Assembly (NCBI RefSeq): GCF_002128425.1
Contig: NZ_NESS01000004.1
Span: 372,001-436,000, forward strand
Length of the DNA: 64,000 nt
Direction: 5' to 3'
Origin: Gottfriedia acidiceleris
GTDB lineage: Bacteria > Bacillota > Bacilli > Bacillales > Bacillaceae_G
Shown: in pieces, positions 39,613 to 48,604 of the stretch
Position numbering within the stretch: the first letter of the stretch is position 1
Layout: every line of letters starts with the position of its first letter
Program-made: the position numbers and the translations under genes
Notes under the pieces: model-generated
What the model saw: only the letters and a program-made list of their open reading frames with translations
What the model was told of the DNA's origin: nothing
Database searches by the model: none

Positions 39613-40539
39613 TTAAATTTTTCTTCTATTAAATATTCCAATTGAGACAATTCCAATTAGTAAAACAATATAAATTAATGGTTGAATGATAAAACTTGCG
39701 ATCAATATAATTATTGGTACCGCTTTAGAAAACTGTTTTAAATAACTAAAATAAAAGATTGATGCATAACCTTGGACTAGCAGTAATATTTGAAGTACAT
39801 ATGTTAAGTTAATCACTGCTGTACTGAGGAAACTACTTTGTTTTAAATTGAAGAACGAAAAAATCATTACAATTAAAAAGAACCACATGAATCCAACTGG
39901 GAGTCTAAACTCTCTAAACGGCTTAAATTTAGGTGTTTTATAACCTAATCTTCTTATTAATGGAAAAGTTACTAGTTGTGTTAAAAAAGCAAGTATAAAA
40001 CTAACCATTAACAGTAATGAAGGGATTAATGTAGGGATTAATTTAATAGCATCTGTAAGGCTATCTAGAGCCTTTTCATTAGTGTTTGAACCAAGACTGG
40101 CACTAATTTCCTTACTTTTTTCTATTGCTTCCGTTGCTAAGTCTATATTCTCTTTAACGAAATCAATATGAAAAACAGCTTTGAATATTATGTACATTAG
40201 TACAGTATGTATTAAATATAAAAAAGTACTAGTAAGTAAAATCTCGCTTTTACTTCGCTCATTTTTCAGTAGATATCCAAATGCTATACCAACTGTTGAG
40301 TACATTAAAGAAACTGGAAGTAAATTAAATGAGGTAATCACAATTGTTAATCCCAGCGCCACGCAACAAAGTAGAAGTGATTCCTTAATTGAGTATTTAA
40401 TACTAAAAATAATAAACGGCAACGGCATAAGGAATGCCATAATAATTGAGAGAAACGGTACAAATCTAAATATTAACAGTAGTACTGAGTAAATAGCTAA
40501 AAGTACTGCACCCTCGGTAATAAAGCGAGTCGATTTCAA
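39613..40539 (-). CDS. yybS: YybS family membrane protein (DUF2232)
   Basis: Polytopic membrane protein of unknown role, with about eight hydrophobic segments. The DUF2232 pattern is seen in FITEGAVLLAIYSVLLLI at the start and the GFMWFFLIVMIFSF region. It is always found upstream of gdpP in Bacillaceae, so a role in the same pathway is possible but unproven. TTG start at 40539 with AAAGGAG seven bases ahead. Confidence 0.88.
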   Translation of the reverse strand: MKSTRFITEGAVLLAIYSVLLLIFRFVPFLSIIMAFLMPLPFIIFSIKYSIKESLLLCCVALGLTIVITSFNLLPVSLMYSTVGIAFGYLLKNERSKSEILLTSTFLYLIHTVLMYIIFKAVFHIDFVKENIDLATEAIEKSKEISASLGSNTNEKALDSLTDAIKLIPTLIPSLLLMVSFILAFLTQLVTFPLIRRLGYKTPKFKPFREFRLPVGFMWFFLIVMIFSFFNLKQSSFLSTAVINLTYVLQILLLVQGYASIFYFSYLKQFSKAVPIIILIASFIIQPLIYIVLLIGIVSIGIFNRRKI

Positions 40540-40626
40540 AATAAAGCTCCTTTCAACTACCCCTACTTATTTCGCGATAAGCATACTATTTCTTATTTTA
40601 CCATAAAACTTATTTTTTCATAAATA

Positions 40627-40661
40627 CAAAAAAAGTACAGCACGAGAATGCTGTACTTTTT
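40627..40661 (-). terminator. Intrinsic terminator of the rpsF-ssb-rpsR operon
   Basis: aaaaagtacagca / tgctgtactttt perfect stem with a six-base loop just after rpsR; A run on the left gives the T tail on the minus strand. Confidence 0.88.
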
Positions 40662-40671
40662 ATTATTCAGC

Positions 40672-40911
40672 TTATTCAGCCACGTATGGTAATAAAGCCA
40701 TTTGACGAGCACGTTTGATTGCGATCGTTAATTTACGTTGGTATTTTGCAGAAGTACCAGTTACACGACGAGGTAAAATTTTACCACGCTCAGAAACGAA
40801 ACGTTTTAATAACTCAGTATCTTTGAAGTCGATTGTAGTGATGCCGTTTGAAGTAAAGTAACAAACTTTACGACGTTTAGCACGTCCACCTTTGCGTCCA
40901 CCCATTGCCAT
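40672..40911 (-). CDS. rpsR: 30S ribosomal protein S18
   Basis: Small basic ribosomal protein that pairs with S6 on the platform of the 30S subunit. [15 protein letters not shown] at the start and [20 protein letters not shown] in the second half are diagnostic. The length of 79 is normal. ATG with GAGGAGGG upstream. Last gene of the rpsF-ssb-rpsR operon. Confidence 0.97.
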   Translation of the reverse strand: MAMGGRKGGRAKRRKVCYFTSNGITTIDFKDTELLKRFVSERGKILPRRVTGTSAKYQRKLTIAIKRARQMALLPYVAE

Positions 40912-40986
40912 TGTTATTTCCCTCCTCTACTTAAAAATTAGTTTTTTAGTAATGCTAACCGTTCAACATTACATTGGTTTTTATTA

Positions 40987-41472
40987 TTAGAAAGGAAGAT
41001 CGTCATCAGTAATATCAATCGTTTTGCTTGTCCCACCAAACGGATCATCGTTAAAGCTAGGCTTCTCGGATGGTGCTTCGAAAGGATTTCCAGCGTTAAA
41101 ACCTTGATTTTGTTGATTCATACCGAATGAACCACCTTGGTTACCTGATGCATTTCTTGGTTCTAAGAATTGAACAGAGTCGGCTACAACTTCAGTTACA
41201 TATACTCTCTTACCATCTTGACCATCAAAACTTCTAGTTTGAATACGACCCTCAACGCCAGCTAAGCTTCCTTTTTTCAAGAAGTTTGCTACGTTTTCAG
41301 CAGGCTTTCTCCAGATAACGCAGTTAATAAAATCCGCTTCTCTTTCACCTTGCTGATTTGAGTAGGTACGATTCACCGCTAGAGTAAATGTTGCTACGGC
41401 AACCCCACTTGGTGTATAACGTAAGTCCGGATCCTTTGTTAAGCGACCTACAAGTACAACACGATTAATCAT
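40987..41472 (-). CDS. ssb: Single-stranded DNA-binding protein
   Basis: Essential replication and repair protein. The OB fold fills residues 1 to about 105 ([41 protein letters not shown]). A flexible Q/N/G-rich linker follows, then the acidic protein-interaction tail DDDLPF. The 161-residue length is usual. It lies between rpsF and rpsR, the conserved order. Confidence 0.97.
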   Translation of the reverse strand: MINRVVLVGRLTKDPDLRYTPSGVAVATFTLAVNRTYSNQQGEREADFINCVIWRKPAENVANFLKKGSLAGVEGRIQTRSFDGQDGKRVYVTEVVADSVQFLEPRNASGNQGGSFGMNQQNQGFNAGNPFEAPSEKPSFNDDPFGGTSKTIDITDDDLPF

Positions 41473-41506
41473 CTGATTCCTACCTCCCTAAAGCATTTAA
41501 AAAATA

Positions 41507-41797
41507 TTATTTTTCTTCTTCACGGATAACGATGTGGCGGATGATATCTTCGCTGATTTTCGCTAAACGATCGAATTCTTGTACAGCTTCTGGCTTAGCA
41601 GAAACATTTACAAGCATGTAGTGTCCATCACGGAAATCGTTAATTTCATAAGCTAAACGACGTTTACCCCACTCTTTAACGTTTGTGATTTCAGCACCTT
41701 GTTCAGTTAAAACGCTGTTGAAACGCTCAACTAATGCTTTTTGTGCTTCGTCTTCCATGTTTGGACGAACGATGTACATGATTTCGTATTTATTCAT
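41507..41797 (-). CDS. rpsF: 30S ribosomal protein S6
   Basis: Ribosomal protein S6 (96 residues), partner of S18. [21 protein letters not shown] and the [22 protein letters not shown] segment are diagnostic. An in-frame codon at 41848 extends the frame, but AAGGAGGTGA precedes the ATG at 41797, and the extension covers the regulatory hairpin. First gene of the operon. Confidence 0.96.
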   Translation of the reverse strand: MNKYEIMYIVRPNMEDEAQKALVERFNSVLTEQGAEITNVKEWGKRRLAYEINDFRDGHYMLVNVSAKPEAVQEFDRLAKISEDIIRHIVIREEEK

Positions 41798-41808
41798 CAC
41801 AATGTCAC

Positions 41809-41845
41809 CTCCTTTTGGTCTAACGGCCCAATTAAGGGCAAGGAG
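41809..41845 (-). promoter_or_regulatory. Candidate S6:S18 autoregulatory hairpin in the rpsF leader
   Basis: Minus strand CTCCTT pairs with AAGGAG of the ribosome binding site, and an inner GCCC/GGGC stem caps it. A CCG follows the inner stem within an asymmetrical bulge. The published S6:S18-binding leader motif has a conserved CCG bulge and is found before rpsF in many bacteria. Here the outer stem would hide the ribosome binding site. Confidence 0.6.
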
Positions 41846-41926
41846 CAATTTAATTAATCACTCACGAGTTAAAATTATAGCATAGTTTTTTTAAGATAGC
41901 AAACCAATAATTGTATTGCTATTTTA

Positions 41927-43027
41927 TTAAACATTAAATCGGAAATGCATTACATCTCCATCTTGTACGATATACTCTTTACCTTCAAGACGTACTTTAC
42001 CTGCTTCTTTTGCTGCAGTCATGTTACCATTAGTTACTAAATCTTCAAAAGAAACTGTTTCTGCACGGATAAAGCCGCGTTCGAAATCACTATGAATTAC
42101 ACCAGCGCATTGTGGAGCTTTCATACCTTTTTTAAATGTCCAAGCTCTTACTTCTTGTACACCTGCTGTAAAATAAGTTGCCAATCCTAATAAAGAATAA
42201 GCTGCACGAATTAATTGATCTAAACCTGATTCTTCAATTCCTAGTTCTTGAAGGAATGTACGTTTTTCTTCATCATCTAACTCAGCAATTTCTTCCTCAA
42301 TTTTTGCACTGATTACAATAACTTGAGAACCTTCTTCAGCTGCAAACTCTCTTACTTTTTCAACGTATTCATTAGTTGAAGAATCTGCGATGTCATCTTC
42401 ACCAACATTTGTGATATAAAGCATTGGTTTTGTCGTTAATAAGTGTAATCCTTTTACTACTTTCATTTGCTCTTCCGTAAACTCTACTGAACGAGCTGGC
42501 TTGTCGTTTTCAAATGCTTCTCTTAATTTCACTAAAATTTCATGTTCATAAGATGCATCTTTATCTTTTTGCTTCGCTAATTTAGCTACACGATCAATAC
42601 GTTTTTCAACTGATTCTAAGTCGGCAAGAATTAGCTCTAAATTAATTGTTTCAATATCTGCAATTGGATCTACTTTTCCAGATACGTGAGTAATATTATC
42701 ATCAGCAAAGCAACGTACTACTTGGCAAATTGCGTCCACTTCACGAATATGAGATAAAAACTTATTTCCTAATCCTTCACCTTTACTTGCGCCTTTAACG
42801 ATCCCTGCGATATCAGTAAATTCAAAAGTTGTTGGAACAGTTTTTTTAGGTTGAACTAATTCAGTTAATTTTTCTAAACGGTAATCCGGTACTTCTACCA
42901 CACCTACGTTTGGATCAATTGTACAAAACGGATAGTTTGCTGATTCAGCCCCCGCTTGTGTAATTGCATTAAATAATGTCGACTTTCCTACGTTTGGTAA
43001 TCCTACGATCCCTGCTGTTAATGGCAT
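41927..43027 (-). CDS. ychF: Ribosome-associated GTPase/ATPase YchF (Obg family)
   Basis: Translation-associated P-loop ATPase, 366 residues as usual. Walker A is [18 protein letters not shown] (residues 6-23), with switch region [13 protein letters not shown] and [20 protein letters not shown]. The NKxD position reads NVGE, the change that makes YchF prefer ATP. A TGS domain ends with [16 protein letters not shown] 43027 has AGGAG eight bases ahead; the frame opens three codons earlier without a site. Confidence 0.96.
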   Translation of the reverse strand: MPLTAGIVGLPNVGKSTLFNAITQAGAESANYPFCTIDPNVGVVEVPDYRLEKLTELVQPKKTVPTTFEFTDIAGIVKGASKGEGLGNKFLSHIREVDAICQVVRCFADDNITHVSGKVDPIADIETINLELILADLESVEKRIDRVAKLAKQKDKDASYEHEILVKLREAFENDKPARSVEFTEEQMKVVKGLHLLTTKPMLYITNVGEDDIADSSTNEYVEKVREFAAEEGSQVIVISAKIEEEIAELDDEEKRTFLQELGIEESGLDQLIRAAYSLLGLATYFTAGVQEVRAWTFKKGMKAPQCAGVIHSDFERGFIRAETVSFEDLVTNGNMTAAKEAGKVRLEGKEYIVQDGDVMHFRFNV

Positions 43028-43127
43028 ATTTTCCACTCCTATACGAACTTAGTTAATCTTTCACAATTATATTGATTTCAAAAAAAAATAACAAGAAAAT
43101 CTGAATATTATTTCTAAACATACGAAA

Positions 43128-43171
43128 GGTATCTAATACGAGCGCTCTTTGAGATTGCTCTACTAGATACC
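43128..43171. repeat. Stem-loop between the DUF951 gene and ychF
   Basis: ggtatcta (43128-43135) pairs with tagatacc (43164-43171), with a second inner stem gagc/gctc. No T run follows in either direction, so it is more like a processing or attenuation hairpin than a terminator. Confidence 0.55.
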
Positions 43172-43189
43172 CATTGTTTTAAAATCTCC

Positions 43190-43387
43190 CTACTCTTCAG
43201 ATCGAACTAAAACCTTTTTTAATTTTCGTGTGAACTCTCTGCGAGGTATTAATACGCTATGCTCACATCCCTCACATTTTAATCGAATATCCATACCCAT
43301 TCGAATAATTTTCCATCTGTTCACACCACAAGGATGAGGTTTTTTCATTTCTACTATATCATTTAGGTTAAAATTTTTTTCTTCCAC
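43190..43387 (-). CDS. yyzM: DUF951 family protein (YyzM-like)
   Basis: Small (65 residues) conserved protein of unknown function. The family pattern is DIVEMKKPHPCGVNRWKI, then RLKCEGCEHSVLIPRREF, with a CxxC and an HPCG that could bind metal. It is found beside ychF in Bacillus, as here. GTG start with AAGGAAGTG upstream. Confidence 0.85.
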   Translation of the reverse strand: MEEKNFNLNDIVEMKKPHPCGVNRWKIIRMGMDIRLKCEGCEHSVLIPRREFTRKLKKVLVRSEE

Positions 43388-43424
43388 GCGAAAACTTCAC
43401 TTCCTTAAAATAGTAGCATACAAA

Positions 43425-44321
43425 CTATACATTCGCATTTTCATTTTTAGTTTCTGGTTGTTTATATAATACCATCTTTGGATATGGAATTTCTATGTTA
43501 TTTCTTTCAAGTACTTCCTTAATTTCTTTTCGAATTGCTCTAGAAATTTTAAAATGTGTCATTGGTTTAACTTCTGAAGCGATTCGCAATGTTACTTCAG
43601 ATGGACCTAAGTTTTGTATTCCAAGAAACTCTGGAGGTTTTACCATTTCTTCATATCTAGCTGGCATTGTTTCTAAGTGCTCTTCGATTACATTTTGCGC
43701 ATGTTCAATATCGCCCTCATATGAAATACTAACATCTACCATTGCCACAGCATTATGTAATGAAAAATTGGTTACTTCAGTAATCATTCCATTTTGGATA
43801 ATATGAAGTTCACCAGTACTGCTTCTAATTTTAGTTGTTTTTAAACCGATTGATAATACTGTTCCTTCGAAAGTTTGAACTCTAATGTAGTCACCAACTG
43901 AAAATTGATCTTCAAACAAAATAAAAAATCCAGAAATGATATCTTTTACTAAGCTTTGTGCACCAAAACCAATTGCTACACCACCTATTCCAGCTCCAAC
44001 TAAAAGTCCTTTTATTTCCACACCAAATATCGGAAGTATCGTCAAAGCAGCAATAAAAAATATTACATATGCAAGTACATTTTCCATCAGTTTGATAAGT
44101 GTTACTGATCTTCTTTCTGATACTTGTAATGGTCCTCTCGCATTAACCTTTAAGAGGTTACGGATTAGCTTTCTTCCGAGTTTTACAGCCAATACTGAAA
44201 CAATAATAATTAGAGCTATTTTTATTGATGAACTAAAAATTTTGTCCCATTGTTCTGGCGTTAGCATGCTCTTTTTTATTACACTCTCAGCATGTTCTAA
44301 TTTATCTGATGTATCATTCAT
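43425..44321 (-). CDS. Small-conductance mechanosensitive channel (MscS family)
   Basis: Membrane channel that relieves osmotic downshock. Three transmembrane segments in the first 130 residues end in the pore helix GLLVGAGIGGVAIGFGAQSLVKDIISGFFIL, seen as residues about 100-130. The MscS beta domain follows with EDQFSVGDYIRV and GTVLSIGLKTTKIRSSTGELHIIQNG. The length of 298 is in the usual range. It lies next to the DUF951 gene in the same direction. Confidence 0.92.
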   Translation of the reverse strand: MNDTSDKLEHAESVIKKSMLTPEQWDKIFSSSIKIALIIIVSVLAVKLGRKLIRNLLKVNARGPLQVSERRSVTLIKLMENVLAYVIFFIAALTILPIFGVEIKGLLVGAGIGGVAIGFGAQSLVKDIISGFFILFEDQFSVGDYIRVQTFEGTVLSIGLKTTKIRSSTGELHIIQNGMITEVTNFSLHNAVAMVDVSISYEGDIEHAQNVIEEHLETMPARYEEMVKPPEFLGIQNLGPSEVTLRIASEVKPMTHFKISRAIRKEIKEVLERNNIEIPYPKMVLYKQPETKNENANV

Positions 44322-44516
44322 TTTGTCTTTTTCCCCCTATCTATTTTCAAATGACTTCAAACGTAATACTAACTGAATTGTTATCTTAAAACTACAAAAT
44401 ATGAACAAATGTAATAATAGTTTAATTTAATAATGAAGATCGGTTGCTGAAAGTATAAATTGTTTAAATTTTGCATAAACTAATACTACTCTCTTAAATG
44501 AAAAGTAGGCGATATT

Positions 44517-45104
44517 ATGCAATTTTCAGCAAATCCTTTGCGTAACCTATTCAAGGATGATTATTCTGTATTTCTAGATGACGAAAACGCTATTAACAGA
44601 TTTGCAGATCGTTTATGTAAGTCGCTTCCAAGTGTACGCACTAAAGAAATTGTTTTTGTATGTATTGGAACTGACCGTTCCACGGGAGACTCTTTAGGTC
44701 CTTTAGTTGGAACCATGTTAGGAGAATTAAACTTAAGTAGATTCCATTATTATGGTACTCTTGATGAGCCGATTCATGCGTTAAATCTTTCAGAACAACT
44801 TGAAATAATTAAAGGTAAGTATAACAACCCTTTTATTATTGCTGTAGATGCATGTTTAGGTCGAGTAAAAAGTATCGGAAGCGTGCGCCTATCCAATGGT
44901 CCATTAAAACCTGGCGCTGCAATGAAAAAAGAATTACCTTTAGTAGGTGAAATCAACTTAACAGGCGTTGTAAATGTTAGTGGATTTATGGAATTCTACG
45001 TATTACAGAATACTAGGTTAAGCCTTGTAATGAAAATGGCTAAGTTTATTGCGAATTCTATTAAAGAAACTGAAAGAAAATTTACCTGCCAATTAGATTT
45101 TTAA
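44517..45104 (+). CDS. yyaC: Spore protein YyaC (GPR-like)
   Basis: Sporulation-associated protein related to the germination protease fold. Family motifs: VFVCIGTDRSTGDSLGPLVG, the GTLDEPIHALNL segment, and AVDACLGRVKSIGSVRLSNGPLKPGAA. Length 195 agrees with B. subtilis YyaC. It is the only rightward gene between the partition genes and walR. Its presence shows that the organism belongs to a sporulating lineage. The precise activity in this family is not settled. Confidence 0.92.
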   Translation: MQFSANPLRNLFKDDYSVFLDDENAINRFADRLCKSLPSVRTKEIVFVCIGTDRSTGDSLGPLVGTMLGELNLSRFHYYGTLDEPIHALNLSEQLEIIKGKYNNPFIIAVDACLGRVKSIGSVRLSNGPLKPGAAMKKELPLVGEINLTGVVNVSGFMEFYVLQNTRLSLVMKMAKFIANSIKETERKFTCQLDF

Positions 45105-45149
45105 CATAATAGTTTCCTAACTTTCAATTACAAAAAGGTCAGATAAAAA

Positions 45150-45198
45150 CAAAAAGGGAGTATTAACTGCATTGGAAGCCAACACATTTAATATTCCC
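45150..45198 (-). terminator. Terminator between yyaC and spo0J
   Basis: gggagtattaa and ttaatattccc arms with a loop of about 25 bases. On the minus strand the tail reads TTTTTGTTTTT, so it terminates the soj-spo0J operon. Confidence 0.6.
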
Positions 45199-45208
45199 TA
45201 TGAGTAAC

Positions 45209-46045
45209 TCATTTTATAATTGAAAGAATTCTTTCCAAATCCTCTTTATTAAAGAATTGGATTTCTATTTTCCCTTTATCTTTAGCCGATTTAATTTTAA
45301 CTGATGTTCCGAATTTTTCTTGTAAAAGATCCTCGTACTCACTAAAAAATATGTTTTTAGTTGGATTTTTCTTTTGTGTTTCACGTGAAACATTTTCATT
45401 TAGATCATTGACTAACGTTTCAACCTCACGAACACTTAGATTTTTTTCAATTACTTTCAATGCGGTACCTTCAATTAACCCTTTTCGTTTTAGCCCTAAA
45501 AGTGCTCTTCCGTGTCCCATTGAGAGAGTACCTTCTTCAACCATTTTTTGAACAGAATTAGGTAACGTCAAAATTCTTAAATAGTTAGCAATATGTGGAC
45601 GACTTTTTCCAAGTTTCTTTGCAAGTTGTTCTTGCGTTAAGTGTAATTGTTCAATTAAAGTTTGATATGCTTCAGCTTCTTCAAGAGGATTTAAATCATC
45701 TCGCTGTAAATTTTCTAGAACAGCTAATTCCATCATTTGTTCTTCAGTAAGGTCTCTAACAATAACTGGAACTGTATTTAAACCAGCGTTTTTTGCAGCG
45801 CGATATCGTCTTTCTCCAGCAACGATTTGGAAACCTTTTATGCTTTTTCTAGCAATGATTGGTTGAAGAATTCCATGTTCAATCACTGATTGAGTTAATT
45901 CTAACATTGCAGTCTCATCAAATACTTTGCGAGGTTGGTATGGATTAGGTCTAAGTTCTTTTAGATCAATTTCCTGTACTAACTCTTCTTGCTGATTAAT
46001 ATCTTGAAAAAATGCTCCAATACCTTTACCCAAACCTTTAGCCAT
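45209..46045 (-). CDS. spo0J: Chromosome partition protein ParB (Spo0J)
   Basis: CTP-dependent DNA clamp that loads at parS and recruits SMC. N-terminal AKGLGKGIGAFF matches the Soj-contacting peptide. The CTPase/ParB motif is GERRYRAAKNAGL, a helix-turn-helix region lies around LTQEQLAKKLGKSRPHIANYLRIL, and the C-terminal dimer domain follows. A parS site lies within its own coding sequence, as in B. subtilis. ATG 46045 is chosen by homology; TTG 46051 is closer to the ribosome site and also possible. The start overlaps the soj stop. Confidence 0.95.
   Translation of the reverse strand: MAKGLGKGIGAFFQDINQQEELVQEIDLKELRPNPYQPRKVFDETAMLELTQSVIEHGILQPIIARKSIKGFQIVAGERRYRAAKNAGLNTVPVIVRDLTEEQMMELAVLENLQRDDLNPLEEAEAYQTLIEQLHLTQEQLAKKLGKSRPHIANYLRILTLPNSVQKMVEEGTLSMGHGRALLGLKRKGLIEGTALKVIEKNLSVREVETLVNDLNENVSRETQKKNPTKNIFFSEYEDLLQEKFGTSVKIKSAKDKGKIEIQFFNKEDLERILSIIK
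45377..45392. promoter_or_regulatory. parS site inside spo0J
   Basis: TGTTTCACGTGAAACA, perfect match to the parS consensus. B. subtilis likewise has a parS site within spo0J. Confidence 0.95.
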
Positions 46046-46799
46046 TATCAATCACTTCCTTTGCTAGATCGAGGTATACTTCTGCACCTCTTGACTTTGG
46101 ATCATATGTAATGATCGGTTTACCATGACTTGGTGCTTCACTTAAGCGTACATTTCTTGGAATAATTGATTTATAGACGCGATCTTGAAAATACTTTTTT
46201 ACTTCTTCTATAACTTGAAGCCCTAAATTTGTACGAGCATCTAGCATTGTTAATAATACGCCTTCAATTGCTAAATTTTTATTTAAATGTTTTTGTACTA
46301 ACCGTACAGTACTTAATAGCTGACTTAAACCTTCAAGTGCGTAATACTCACACTGAACTGGAATAATAATTGAATCAGAAGCAGTTAGTGAGTTTAAAGT
46401 TAATAACCCTAGTGATGGAGGACAATCTATTAAAATATAATCATAGTTACCTTTTACTGTATCTAAAGCACGTTTCAATCGTACTTCTCTAGAAATAGTA
46501 GGTACTAATTCAATTTCTGCTCCAGCAAGTTGAATTGTTGCTGGAATAATATCAAAATTTGGAATAGCAGTGTTTAAAATGACATTTTTCGCCTCAACAT
46601 CATCAACTAATACATTGTAAACACACTGATTTACATCAGCTTTTTCAATTCCAATACCACTAGTTGCATTACCTTGAGGATCTATATCGACTAGTAATAC
46701 TTTTTTTCCTAAGTGAGCTAAACAAGCACTTAAATTAACCGATGTTGTAGTCTTACCAACACCACCTTTTTGATTAGCTATAGAGATCACTTTAACCAC
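46038..46799 (-). CDS. soj: Chromosome partition ATPase ParA (Soj)
   Basis: MinD/ParA-type ATPase that regulates DnaA and works with Spo0J. The deviant Walker A is NQKGGVGKTTTSVNLSACLA (near residues 7-26), Walker A' is VDIDPQGNATSGIG, and Walker B is DYILIDCPPSLGLLTLN. The frame extends to 46829, but GGAAGGAG lies 11 bases before a GTG at 46799, giving an N-terminus MVKVISIANQ that resembles known Soj proteins; the exact start is uncertain. Overlaps spo0J. Confidence 0.95.
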   Translation of the reverse strand: MVKVISIANQKGGVGKTTTSVNLSACLAHLGKKVLLVDIDPQGNATSGIGIEKADVNQCVYNVLVDDVEAKNVILNTAIPNFDIIPATIQLAGAEIELVPTISREVRLKRALDTVKGNYDYILIDCPPSLGLLTLNSLTASDSIIIPVQCEYYALEGLSQLLSTVRLVQKHLNKNLAIEGVLLTMLDARTNLGLQVIEEVKKYFQDRVYKSIIPRNVRLSEAPSHGKPIITYDPKSRGAEVYLDLAKEVIDNG

Positions 46800-46889
46800 T
46801 ATGTAATCTACTCCTTCCACAACAAACAATTCTTATTCTCTATTTTACCATGAATAGATTCATCATTGTGTCTAGATTTAAAAATGAAT

Positions 46890-46921
46890 AAAAAAATTCA
46901 CCACTGAAAAGAGGTGAATTT
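46890..46921 (-). terminator. Intrinsic terminator of noc
   Basis: aaattcacc / ggtgaattt perfect 9-bp stem with a ten-base loop just past noc; the minus-strand tail is TTTTTTATTC. Confidence 0.85.
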
Positions 46922-46926
46922 AATGT

Positions 46927-47778
46927 TTATTTCTTTGGTATTTTAATTGTTATTTGGTAATAGTCATCATGTTCTTCTTCTTGACTATCAATATTCATGC
47001 CTGTCTTAGAAACCATTTGTAAAGATTCACGGATTGTATTCATCGCAATTCTTATATCTTTACTAATCGCCTTAAATTTACGTTTAGCCTTTGGTTTTTT
47101 CTCGGTAAGTAATGTAACTACTCGTTCTTCTGTTTGTTTAACATTCAATTGCTTTTCCATTATTTCTTGAAGAAGTGTAATTTGTAGTTGAGGCAACTTT
47201 AATGGAATAAGTGCTCGCGCATGACGTTCTGTAATCGACTTATCCAATAATGCTTGTTGTATTTCTCCAGGAAGTTTCAACAATCTCAATTTATTTGCAA
47301 CAGTCGATTGGCCTTTACCTAATCGCTGTGCTAGTGCCTCTTGTGTTAAGTTATGTAAATCAATTAGTTTTTGGTATGCTACAGCTTCTTCAAAAGGAGA
47401 TAATTCTTCACGTTGTAAATTTTCAATCAGAGCGACGGAGGCAGTCTCTGTATCGTTAAACGTTTTCACAATTGCAGGAATTGTATCCCAACCTAAAGAT
47501 GAAACAGCTCTGAATCTTCTTTCCCCGGCAATTATTTCATAAAAGTTTGGTCTAATTTCCCTTACAACAATTGGTTGAATAATACCATGAGTTCGAATCG
47601 TTAGCGCTAGTTCTTTAATTTTTTCATCATCAAAGAATGTTCTAGGCTGATACTGATTCGGTACAATGTCTGATACTGGAATTTGGCGAATAACTTCATT
47701 ACTCGAAACCGAATCTTGAACATCATCACTAATTTCTTTTTCTGATAAGCCAAATAACCTAGATAATGTGCTTTTCAA
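46927..47778 (-). CDS. noc: Nucleoid occlusion protein Noc
   Basis: ParB paralog that blocks division over the nucleoid and binds membrane through its N-terminus. The ParB-like motif is [13 protein letters not shown], and the helix-turn-helix region is [27 protein letters not shown], identical to typical Noc. The N-terminus [15 protein letters not shown] fits the amphipathic membrane helix. Start TTG 47778 follows AAGGGTGGG and gives 283 residues, the B. subtilis length. Upstream in-frame codons run through the parS site and are not used. Confidence 0.94.
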   Translation of the reverse strand: MKSTLSRLFGLSEKEISDDVQDSVSSNEVIRQIPVSDIVPNQYQPRTFFDDEKIKELALTIRTHGIIQPIVVREIRPNFYEIIAGERRFRAVSSLGWDTIPAIVKTFNDTETASVALIENLQREELSPFEEAVAYQKLIDLHNLTQEALAQRLGKGQSTVANKLRLLKLPGEIQQALLDKSITERHARALIPLKLPQLQITLLQEIMEKQLNVKQTEERVVTLLTEKKPKAKRKFKAISKDIRIAMNTIRESLQMVSKTGMNIDSQEEEHDDYYQITIKIPKK

Positions 47779-47830
47779 TGTGATTCCCACCCTTTTAGAA
47801 TTTCGTTCACAATAGAATAAACATAACAAA

Positions 47831-47846
47831 TGTTTCACGTGAAACA
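47831..47846. promoter_or_regulatory. parS site upstream of noc
   Basis: TGTTTCACGTGAAACA in the short gap between rsmG and noc, 53 bases before the noc start. Perfect match to parS rather than to the Noc site. Confidence 0.95.
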
Positions 47847-47863
47847 TTTGTTAGTTTATCATA

Positions 47864-48583
47864 TTAAACCTCTAACGGTTCTTTACCAGGAGTACCCGGT
47901 TTACGAGGATACTTAGTTGGTGTTTTACGTTTCTTTTCTACTATAACAATATTTCGATCACTGTCTTCACCTGGGAGAGTAAAGTAGTTAATTGATTTAA
48001 CTTCTCCTCCAAGAGTTTTTATAGCATAATTTGCTTTTTCCAACTCTTCTTGACCTGCAGCGCCTTTAAGTGCAACAAAGTGGCCGTTTTGTCTAACAAG
48101 TGGTAAGCATAATTCAGTTAACACAGACATTCTTGCAACAGCTCTCGCAGTTACAACATCGAAGGATTCTCTCATGCCAGGTCTTTTAGCAAAAGTTTCT
48201 GCTCGATCATGAATAAATGATACATTCTCTAATTGTAATTCCTTCGCTAAATGATTTAGGAATGTAATCCTTTTTTGAAGGGAGTCTACGATCGTTAATT
48301 TGATAGACGGGAAGCATATTTTAATTGGGATAGAGGGGAAACCCGCTCCTGCACCAATATCACATAAAGTAATTTCATCAGAGAAATCGAAATAAAAGGA
48401 AGCGCTAATTGAATCATAAAAATGCTTTAAATATACTTCATCTTCTTCTGTAATAGCAGTTAAGTTCATTTTATTGTTCCACTCAACTAATGTGTGGAAA
48501 TATATATCAAATTGTTTTAATTGAAAATCTGACAAATGGATTCCTTTATCTTTAAGAGCAGCGATAAATTGTTCTTTATTCAC
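47864..48583 (-). CDS. rsmG: 16S rRNA (guanine-527-N7)-methyltransferase RsmG
   Basis: SAM-dependent methyltransferase for G527 of 16S rRNA. SAM motif [19 protein letters not shown] (about residues 70-90), with NKMNLTAI near the start and [18 protein letters not shown] later. Length 239 is that of B. subtilis GidB. GTG start with AGGGGTA ahead, next to mnmG in the conserved order. Confidence 0.96.
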   Translation of the reverse strand: MNKEQFIAALKDKGIHLSDFQLKQFDIYFHTLVEWNNKMNLTAITEEDEVYLKHFYDSISASFYFDFSDEITLCDIGAGAGFPSIPIKICFPSIKLTIVDSLQKRITFLNHLAKELQLENVSFIHDRAETFAKRPGMRESFDVVTARAVARMSVLTELCLPLVRQNGHFVALKGAAGQEELEKANYAIKTLGGEVKSINYFTLPGEDSDRNIVIVEKKRKTPTKYPRKPGTPGKEPLEV

Positions 48584-48604
48584 TAGTAATACCCCTATCT
48601 ATTA

